DNA of 11,717 nucleotides. Source: an uncultured Porphyromonadaceae bacterium. Its GTDB lineage: Bacteria > Bacteroidota > Bacteroidia > Bacteroidales > Muribaculaceae. The notes beneath the pieces were generated by a model. It had not been told where the DNA came from and did no database searches. It saw only the letters and a program-made list of their open reading frames with translations. Made by a program: the position numbers and the translations under genes. Position 1 is the first letter of the stretch; every line of letters starts with the position of its first letter. The stretch spans positions 1 through 11,717 of the forward strand of contig CAMWQY010000055.1 in assembly GCA_947176355.1 (NCBI GenBank), written 5' to 3'. Positions 5,943-11,717 of the stretch are shown in pieces.

Positions 5943-8807
5943 ATGAAAAAATTGTTTCTCATTTCATTTCTTTCTCTCCTGATATCCATAACTATAGATT
6001 CTTACGCCAAGAAACCACTTGACCATACATGTTTCGACAATTGGAAGAAAGTGACAAATCACTGTATCAGTAACGACGGTAAATGGGCTGCATTCAGCGT
6101 AAACCCTCAGGAAGGTGATGGAGTGCTTACCCTTAGAAACATCTTTAACGGCAAGGAAGTAAATATCCAACGAGGTGCAGATGTGGCTTTCACCGCAGAC
6201 AGCCGTTGGGCTATCGCCAATATCAAACCTTTGTTCAAAGATACACGCCAAGCAAAAATTGACAAGAAGAAAAACTATGAAATGCCTCAGGATTCCTTGG
6301 CTATCATCGACCTAAAGAATGTAGCCGTCTCTAAAATCCCACTTGTCAAGGGTTTTAAAATCGGAGAAAAGGGTGGAGATTGGGTCGCTTACAGCAGTTG
6401 CGATACGACTGTCACGAAAGACATGAAACTCTCTAAAAAAGATGCGGGACTGCCTCTGATAGTCAGAAATCTTTCTACCGGGGAGTCAAGAGTTTACCCA
6501 TATATTGGAAATTATTCTTTCAGCGAAGACGGAAAGAAACTTGTAGCTGTATGCAAACCTATGGAAGATGACACAATTTTCTTCAAAGGCATCCGCGTAT
6601 TGTATCTTTCTGAAGGAAAAGAATTTATTATTGATGAAGGCAAAAAGCATTACGGCAATCCTACATTCTCTACCGACGGATTAAAGCTTGCTTACACTGC
6701 GACTAACGACAGCAACGAGACCGGCACCCGACGTATGAAGCTATGGATGTCGAAACTGGACTCACAACCGTCAGAACCGTCGGCATTTGACCTATATGTC
6801 ACGACCGGTCCTAAAGGTCCGCAACTTCAGCCTCCTCATGCTTCCGATCCGGAATTGCAAGAAAAATTAATGAAAGAGTGGAAGGATAAAATGGCTAAGA
6901 ATGCCCCGGCTGAACTTTTCATCAATCAATACTCAAAGCCAATATTCAGTCATAATAGCAAACGTCTTGTAATTGGAGTTGCACCTGAAGTAGCCCCGGA
7001 TGACACAACCCTTGTCAGCTTCGAACGCCCGGAACTTGACGTATGGCGTTGGGATGCCCCTTACACTCCTCCTCAAGAGAAGAGTAATATTGATGAAATC
7101 AGAGAGCTTACATTCCCTGTCGTAATAAATCTTGAAAGTGGCGACTATCAACTTCTTAATTCCAATCCTCTCGCAACTGTCAAGGTACCTGACAGATGGG
7201 ATGGAGACTGGGCTCTTATTTGCGACCCGAGTAAGGAAATAGTAAGTCAACAATGGAACTATTATGCTCCTGAAGAGATAAGTGTGATAAATGTCAATGA
7301 CGGATCGCGCAAAGAAATTGCCACAGTTTATGAACGCTCAGCAAAACTTTCGCCTGGAGCTCGATTTGTATTCTGGTTTAAAGATGGGAATTGGTTTACG
7401 TACGAGATTATATCAGGCAATATCGTAAACGCAACTCAAAATATTCCGTACCCTGTTTGGGACGAGACCGACGACCATCCAAGTGTACGTCAAGATTATG
7501 GCTACGCATCATGGACCGAAGGAGATGCTCGACTTCTCGTATACGACCGCTATGATATATGGAGCGTGGACCCTACAGGCAAGGCAACTCCTGAATGCCT
7601 TACAAAAGGATATGGACGCGACAACAATTTAAAGATCCGATATGTGAACACCCACGGCAAAGAGCGCCGTATGCTTAAAAACGGCGATCTGATGACCCTT
7701 TCTCTATTTAATTATATAGATAAGCGCAATGGTCTCGCTTCAATGAAATATGGAGCTCCGGCACGCCCGGAAAACGTATATATCGACACATTGAGTTTCA
7801 CACAAATCAAACAAGCACTGGATGCTCCATCTTTTTCTTACGTGGAAGCAAATTTCTCCGTCATGCCGAATGTGTGGATTGCACCTAAAGGAATATTTGC
7901 AAAAGGATTTCAAGCAAGTGATTCCAACCCTCAAGTGAAAGACTATTACTGGGGCACTGCACGTCTCGTCAGATGGAATGCCTACGACGGAACTCCTTCT
8001 GATGGTGTACTTTACGTACCCGAGGATTTCGATCCTTCCAAGAAATACCCGATGCTATGCGTCTTCTATGAGACCGGTTCGGAAAAACTTTATAATCATT
8101 TTAACATGGAGCCTTCATGGAGTTGGGTCAACTATCCTTTCTACGTAAGCCGAGGATATGTAGTATTTGTTCCAGACATCCACTATAAGGCAGGAATCCC
8201 CGGGGAATGCGCCTGGAATTTCGTATGCTCAGGGGCTGAGGCTATGTGCGACCGTTATCCATGGATCGATAGAAATAGAATCGGCATAGACGGACAGAGT
8301 TGGGGAGGATATCAGACAGCTTACCTCGTCACTCGCACCAACATGTTTGCTTGTGCAGGAAGCGGAGCCCCGGTAGCTAATATGACTTCTGCATTCGGTG
8401 GCATACGTTGGGAAAGTGGCGACTCTCGACAAGCCCAATATGAAATGGGACAAAGCCGTATAGGTAGAAATTTATGGGAAGCTCCTGAACTTTACATAGC
8501 TAATTCACCGGTATTTCATGCCAATCGAGTAGAGACTCCCCTGCTTATAATGCATAATGATGCCGATGGAGCTGTGCCTTGGTATCAAGGTATTGAAATG
8601 TTTATGGCTCTCCGCCGACTTCAGAAACCGGTGTGGATGCTTCAATACAATGGTGAAGCCCACAACTTGAAGGAGCGCCGCAACCGAAAGGACATAACTG
8701 TGCGTCTTCAGCAATTCTTCGACCATTACCTAAAGGGTGATCCAATGCCGGAATGGATGAAATCCGGCATACCGATCATCCGCAAAGGTCAAGAACTCGG
8801 CTATTAA
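5943..8807 (+). CDS. Secreted S9-family (prolyl oligopeptidase / DPP-like) serine peptidase
   Basis: A 954-residue exported peptidase. Residues 1-22 are a signal peptide (MKK, hydrophobic core, DSYA|KK). About residues 50-640 look like the S9 beta-propeller, with blade-like stretches such as FTADSRW, FSEDGKKL and FSTDGLKLAY. From about 665 onward is the alpha/beta-hydrolase domain. The catalytic triad is visible: S786 in GQSWGGY, D875 in HNDADGAVPW and H907 in NGEAHNL. S9 enzymes cleave peptides, often after Pro, and in Bacteroidales they process peptides in the periplasm or outside the cell. Exact specificity is unclear. The frame is open back to the ATG at 5832, but those 37 extra codons cross the leader hairpins and would bury the signal peptide, so the ATG at 5943 is chosen. 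At over 950 residues it is longer than DPP-IV or DPP5 because of the propeller region. It is the last gene before a strong terminator. Confidence 0.92.
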   Translation: MKKLFLISFLSLLISITIDSYAKKPLDHTCFDNWKKVTNHCISNDGKWAAFSVNPQEGDGVLTLRNIFNGKEVNIQRGADVAFTADSRWAIANIKPLFKDTRQAKIDKKKNYEMPQDSLAIIDLKNVAVSKIPLVKGFKIGEKGGDWVAYSSCDTTVTKDMKLSKKDAGLPLIVRNLSTGESRVYPYIGNYSFSEDGKKLVAVCKPMEDDTIFFKGIRVLYLSEGKEFIIDEGKKHYGNPTFSTDGLKLAYTATNDSNETGTRRMKLWMSKLDSQPSEPSAFDLYVTTGPKGPQLQPPHASDPELQEKLMKEWKDKMAKNAPAELFINQYSKPIFSHNSKRLVIGVAPEVAPDDTTLVSFERPELDVWRWDAPYTPPQEKSNIDEIRELTFPVVINLESGDYQLLNSNPLATVKVPDRWDGDWALICDPSKEIVSQQWNYYAPEEISVINVNDGSRKEIATVYERSAKLSPGARFVFWFKDGNWFTYEIISGNIVNATQNIPYPVWDETDDHPSVRQDYGYASWTEGDARLLVYDRYDIWSVDPTGKATPECLTKGYGRDNNLKIRYVNTHGKERRMLKNGDLMTLSLFNYIDKRNGLASMKYGAPARPENVYIDTLSFTQIKQALDAPSFSYVEANFSVMPNVWIAPKGIFAKGFQASDSNPQVKDYYWGTARLVRWNAYDGTPSDGVLYVPEDFDPSKKYPMLCVFYETGSEKLYNHFNMEPSWSWVNYPFYVSRGYVVFVPDIHYKAGIPGECAWNFVCSGAEAMCDRYPWIDRNRIGIDGQSWGGYQTAYLVTRTNMFACAGSGAPVANMTSAFGGIRWESGDSRQAQYEMGQSRIGRNLWEAPELYIANSPVFHANRVETPLLIMHNDADGAVPWYQGIEMFMALRRLQKPVWMLQYNGEAHNLKERRNRKDITVRLQQFFDHYLKGDPMPEWMKSGIPIIRKGQELGY

Positions 8808-8844
8808 AAAAGAATCCACGATTTGCATCGTGGATTCTTTTTTT
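8806..8844. terminator. Strong bidirectional Rho-independent terminator between convergent genes
   Basis: A 17-bp perfect stem (8806-8822 with 8827-8843) closes on a TTGC loop. It has a GAATCCACGAT arm, seven T on the plus strand and six on the minus strand. The left arm overlaps the last two bases of the S9 peptidase stop codon. It ends the peptidase mRNA on the plus strand and can also end the convergent asparaginase mRNA arriving on the minus strand. Confidence 0.93.
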
Positions 8845-8860
8845 ATCATTCCTTCACTCA

Positions 8861-8909
8861 ACGCACTACGCATCACGCACAACGCTCTACGCATCACGCA
8901 CTACGCACC
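8861..8909. repeat. Heptamer tandem array, consensus ACGCNNN, seven units
   Basis: Seven uninterrupted 7-bp units start with an invariant ACGC at 8861, 8868, 8875, 8882, 8889, 8896 and 8903. The following triplets are ACT, ATC, ACA, TCT, ATC, ACT and ACC. The array lies between the bidirectional terminator and the end of the asparaginase gene, 5 nt past its stop, so it would be in the 3' untranslated part of the asparaginase mRNA. It looks unlike coding sequence. Function is unknown. Confidence 0.93.
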
Positions 8910-8914
8910 TCTTT

Positions 8915-9952
8915 TCACTCCGTCAGTTCTCCATGCAGATTCTTCTCCATATATTTTCCTGCAAGTTGAGCAGTGGCACCCATCCCGAAAAGATACATCA
9001 TCTTAGTGATGGCAGCCTCAGAAGTCAAGTCATGACCGGATATAGTTCCGGCATTTGCCAGTCCGACTCCGGCTGAATACTTCATGGGAGAAACCATTCC
9101 ATTAGAACATTGTGATATGTTTACTACAAGCAGACCCTTCGCAACAGCATCCCTGATGCACTCGATAAGCCAAGGACTGCTTGGTCCGTTTCCTACTCCA
9201 AATGTCTTTATGACAACACCCTTCAATCCCGGAATATTGAATGTAGCCTTGACTACACTCTCCTGAATGCCCGGAAAAAGATCAAGATATGCCACATTGG
9301 TATCCATCATATATTCTGCCTTGAATTCCTTGCCCTGGGTAGGACGTAGCAATGCATCCTTATTGTATGTGATATCAAGACCTATATGGGCAAGCGCCGG
9401 GTAATTGCTTGATTGAAAGGCATCGAAATTGTCTGCAGAGAACTTTGTACTTCTGTTTCCTCTCAGCAATGAATCTTGAAACAGGATTGCAACTTCCCTT
9501 ACCATCGGACCTCCATCGGTATCTTTGGCAGCCGCCACCTGAAGAGCTGTAATCAGATTTTCTTCGCCATCAGTACGCACCTCTCCGATTGGCAACTGAG
9601 ATCCTGTAATGATTACCGGTTTGGTCAAATTATTCAGCATAAAACTTAATGCCGAGGCAGTATAAGCCATCGTGTCAGTGCCGTGGAGAATGACAAAGCC
9701 ATCATATTTGTTGTAGTTATCTTCAATGACTTTGGCCATTTGTCCCCAGTGCGAAGGATTCATATCTGCTGAATCTATCGGCACATCAAACTGAAAATTA
9801 TCTATATCGAAATCAAGCATCTTAATTTTTGGCACATTGTCAAGAAGATGATTGAAATCGAAAGGCTCCAATGCTTTTGTATCAGGATTTTCTATCATTC
9901 CGATAGTTCCCCCTGTATATATAAGCAGTATTTTCGGTTTTTTTGTAGACAT
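8915..9952 (-). CDS. ansA: Type I (cytoplasmic) L-asparaginase
   Basis: A 345-residue asparaginase/glutaminase-family enzyme that hydrolyses L-asparagine to aspartate and ammonia. The first nucleophile motif TGGTIG is at residues 13-18 (T16 the expected nucleophile). The second-triad motif HGTDTMAYTASAL is at 90-102 (T92, D93). The expected Lys is K170 in LLRGNRSTK. The length, the absence of a signal peptide and the RGNRSTK / FDAFQSSNYP stretch fit the cytoplasmic type I (AnsA) group rather than the periplasmic type II enzyme. The frame extends upstream to 9997, but that would run through the promoter. The ATG at 9952 gives the canonical MSTKKPKILLIYTGG start. Transcribed alone from its own promoter, convergent with the S9 peptidase gene and divergent from the efflux gene. 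Confidence 0.95.
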   Translation of the reverse strand: MSTKKPKILLIYTGGTIGMIENPDTKALEPFDFNHLLDNVPKIKMLDFDIDNFQFDVPIDSADMNPSHWGQMAKVIEDNYNKYDGFVILHGTDTMAYTASALSFMLNNLTKPVIITGSQLPIGEVRTDGEENLITALQVAAAKDTDGGPMVREVAILFQDSLLRGNRSTKFSADNFDAFQSSNYPALAHIGLDITYNKDALLRPTQGKEFKAEYMMDTNVAYLDLFPGIQESVVKATFNIPGLKGVVIKTFGVGNGPSSPWLIECIRDAVAKGLLVVNISQCSNGMVSPMKYSAGVGLANAGTISGHDLTSEAAITKMMYLFGMGATAQLAGKYMEKNLHGELTE

Positions 9953-9971
9953 GATATTTCTTTTCAATGCG

Positions 9972-10002
9972 CAAAGATAACAAAAAAAAATATACATTGC
10001 AA
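9972..10002 (-). promoter_or_regulatory. Bacteroidota-type promoter for ansA
   Basis: On the minus strand TTG (10002-10000), a 20-bp A/T-rich spacer containing nine consecutive T, and a perfect -7 element TATCTTTG (9979-9972). The predicted start site leaves a short leader of about 15 nt before the ATG at 9952. The element spacing is identical to that of the two promoters at 3138-3207. Confidence 0.8.
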
Positions 10003-10059
10003 CATTTTTCTATATTTTTATTAGACTTCCTTCGAAACCATCCGACCGATTCAATCAAA

Positions 10060-10089
10060 TTGCCACAATATCATATCTGCTCAAGTTTG
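10060..10089 (+). promoter_or_regulatory. Possible Bacteroidota-type promoter for the efflux outer-membrane gene
   Basis: TTG (10060-10062), a 19-bp spacer and CAAGTTTG (10082-10089), a one-mismatch version of TAnnTTTG. It would give a leader of about 80 nt before the ATG at 10177. This is weaker than the other three promoters. The rest of the 224-nt gap between the divergent genes shows no other recognisable element. Confidence 0.4.
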
Positions 10090-10176
10090 ATTTTATGTCT
10101 ACGACGAAGAAGCCTGAAATGAACATTTTTCAAAAAAATACGTTAACATTCCAAAGGACTTTTAACATTTCCCACT

Positions 10177-11583
10177 ATGAAAACACCTCTAAAATTAGCC
10201 TTATTTACCATGACACTCTCAGGAGTCTTCCTCCAATCAAACGCCGCCGATTCAAGCGATTGGCTCCTCGACTCCATACCCCAACAATGGAATTATCAAT
10301 CAGCCTATTCTCAAAAACTACCTACAGATGATGCTTGGTGGAAAACTTTTGGCGATTCTACTCTCGACTCTCTAATCAACATCGCAGAAAAAGAAAACTA
10401 TAATCTTTCGGCAGCTCTCGCAAGGATAGAAATGGCAAAGAAGACACTTGACGTGGCTAAATCCGCATATTTTCCTACTATAAATCTATCTGCCGGTTGG
10501 TCAAAAGGTCAATCTTCCGGTGCATCAGGTCCGGTGGTTGCAAAATCATCTCCCTACGACTATTTTTCACTCGGAGCATCCATGCAATGGGAAATAGATC
10601 TTTTCGGCAAAATCACACAGAATGTTAAAGCCAATAAAGCTGCATATAATGCCACAAAGGCTGAGTACGACGGCGTGATGGTAAGCCTTGCCGCAAATGT
10701 GGCTAAGGCATACATTAATCTACGCACATATCAAAATGAACTTCTGGTTGCCAATAGTCATCTTGAAGAGCAGGAAAAGGTATTGAAAATTGTGGAAGCA
10801 AGATTTCACGCCGGGCTTGCAAGCATGCTTGAAGTGACTCAATCACGTACAGTCGTTGCATCTACAAAAGCATCTATTCCTTCTCTTGAGGCTATGATAG
10901 AATCCACTATAAATTCCATCGGTCTTCTCACTGCAAAATATCCTGAAGAAATCAGTCCTTGGCTCTCCACTCCTGCTCCTATGCCAAACGTCGTATATGG
11001 TGCCAACCTCGGAGTACCGGCCGACCTGCTCCGCAGACGTCCTGACATAGTGCAAGCTGAATATCAACTCGCCCAATATGCCGCCCAAGTGGGGATTGCA
11101 AAGAAAGATTTTCTTCCTACACTCTCATTGACAGGGTCAATTGGAACACAAGCACATGATGCTAAAAATCTTTTCGGCGACCACAGTATGTATTGGGAAG
11201 TAAGTCCTACTTTGAGTTGGACTCTATTTGATGGCCTCGCCAGAAATTATAAGACAGCTGAAGCAAAAGCTGCTCTTGAAGCTGCTGTTGACTCTTATAA
11301 CTACACAGTAATGAATGCTGTAATAGAGGTGTCAAACGCAACCACTACTTTCAAATCGACTATGAAGTCCATCGAACTGACAGAGGATGTAATTTCTAAT
11401 AGCAAAGAATCACTCGATCTCGCCATGGACCGCTATAAAAAAGGTCTTTCACCATTCAATAATGTTGTCGATGCCCAGATAAGCTATCTGACTAACCAAG
11501 ACTCCAAGATTACGGCACAAGGGAAAGCACTCACCGCCGTTGTCAATCTTTACGAAGCCCTTGGAGGTGGCTGGAACAATTAG
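10177..11583 (+). CDS. Outer-membrane channel of an efflux system, OprM/NodT (TolC-like) family
   Basis: A 468-residue TolC-superfamily protein with two OEP repeats (about residues 45-250 and 270-465). In known systems a trimer forms an outer-membrane barrel plus periplasmic helical tunnel and docks to an RND-type pump through an adaptor. Family marks are DAWWKTFGDSTLDSLI near residue 51 and VPADLLRRRPDI at 280-291, with long Ala-rich helices such as AEAKAALEAAVDSY. Residues 1-24 are a signal peptide ending SNA|AD. OprM/NodT members are usually lipoproteins, but there is no Cys near the cleavage site, so this one appears not to be lipidated. The ATG at 10177 is the only one that yields a signal peptide. 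The partner adaptor and pump genes are not in the window and may follow to the right. Confidence 0.93.
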   Translation: MKTPLKLALFTMTLSGVFLQSNAADSSDWLLDSIPQQWNYQSAYSQKLPTDDAWWKTFGDSTLDSLINIAEKENYNLSAALARIEMAKKTLDVAKSAYFPTINLSAGWSKGQSSGASGPVVAKSSPYDYFSLGASMQWEIDLFGKITQNVKANKAAYNATKAEYDGVMVSLAANVAKAYINLRTYQNELLVANSHLEEQEKVLKIVEARFHAGLASMLEVTQSRTVVASTKASIPSLEAMIESTINSIGLLTAKYPEEISPWLSTPAPMPNVVYGANLGVPADLLRRRPDIVQAEYQLAQYAAQVGIAKKDFLPTLSLTGSIGTQAHDAKNLFGDHSMYWEVSPTLSWTLFDGLARNYKTAEAKAALEAAVDSYNYTVMNAVIEVSNATTTFKSTMKSIELTEDVISNSKESLDLAMDRYKKGLSPFNNVVDAQISYLTNQDSKITAQGKALTAVVNLYEALGGGWNN

Positions 11584-11698
11584 CGAATATACCATGATTC
11601 GTAACTATTCAGCGAAAGTCTCCGTGGGCTCCAAGGGCGAGCGAAGCAATGCCCCTTTGTGCATGATATCAGCATGAATTAATAAAATCACCTCATTT
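11584..11698. other. Intergenic segment with GC-richer core, possible interspersed repeat or mini-ORF
   Basis: Between the efflux gene and the next possible start, 11618-11660 is distinctly more GC-rich than the surrounding spacer. It holds a small imperfect hairpin (GGGC at 11635-11638 with GCCC at 11651-11654) and an 8-bp palindrome TGATATCA (11663-11670). A 27-codon frame runs from the ATG at 11594 to 11677. It lacks a ribosome-binding site or other support, so I do not call it a gene. I see no terminator and no promoter here. Confidence 0.35.
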
Positions 11699-11717
11699 AT
11701 GAATATCTATAAGAATA
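11699..11717 (+). CDS. Possible start of a downstream gene (6 codons visible)
   Basis: An ATG at 11699 begins MNIYKN and stays open to the window edge. Its position downstream of the outer-membrane efflux gene on the same strand would suit an adaptor or pump subunit. Six codons prove nothing, and the reading is an inference from context only. Confidence 0.25.

Noticed and set aside
8861..8909. CRISPR array
   Set aside because: Units are 7 bp with 3-nt variable parts, far too short for repeats and spacers, and no cas genes are present.
8753..9076. Plus-strand frame of 107 codons across the terminator and heptamer array
   Set aside because: It overlaps the peptidase end in another frame, reads through a strong terminator, and its HYASRTT-like repeats come only from the ACGCNNN array.
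9953..9997. Upstream start for the asparaginase at 9997
   Set aside because: The extension runs through the perfect -7 element at 9972-9979. The canonical N-terminus begins at 9952.
10095..10331. Plus-strand frame of 78 codons whose start (MSTTKKPE) resembles the asparaginase N-terminus
   Set aside because: It runs out of frame into the efflux gene, has no family features after the first few residues, and the resemblance is short enough to be chance.

Overview
The window looks like a chromosomal segment from a member of the Bacteroidales (Bacteroidota). Three lines of evidence point there. The promoters follow the phylum-specific TTG / about 20 bp / TAnnTTTG pattern. Shine-Dalgarno sequences are largely absent. 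The gene families are typical of the group: a BspA-type leucine-rich-repeat surface protein, a DUF3822-type protein next to rsmD, a fused RibBA with the INPLYA variant motif, and a large secreted S9 peptidase. A gut lineage such as Muribaculaceae is plausible, but the sequence alone does not settle it. I see no rRNA, tRNA, CRISPR array, transposase or phage gene.

Layout. The left part is on the minus strand: a 3'-truncated BspA-like repeat protein (1-655), a terminator (774-807), then ispE (861-1712, isoprenoid precursor synthesis) downstream of a DinF-type MATE transporter (1793-3133). A 78-bp divergent promoter region (3134-3211) drives the MATE-ispE unit leftward. Rightward it drives a DUF3822-type protein, rsmD (16S rRNA methyltransferase, 20-nt overlap) and then ribBA (riboflavin synthesis). 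A hairpin-rich leader precedes a 954-residue secreted S9 peptidase (5943-8807), which ends in a strong bidirectional terminator. The convergent type I asparaginase gene (8915-9952, minus) lies beyond it. On the right, an OprM/NodT-type outer-membrane efflux channel (10177-11583, plus) is followed by the possible start of another gene.

The genes are mostly conserved housekeeping and envelope functions. The unusual content lies between them. Three intergenic gaps each hold a different short tandem array, and all three share one design: a fixed 4- or 6-base core alternating with a variable triplet (NNNGAAT, AATTAGNNN, ACGCNNN). The two divergent promoters at 3138-3207 are near mirror images, each with its -7 element only 4 nt from the start codon, which predicts leaderless mRNAs. 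These two observations are the best candidates for something not well described. I found no convincing new multi-gene system.
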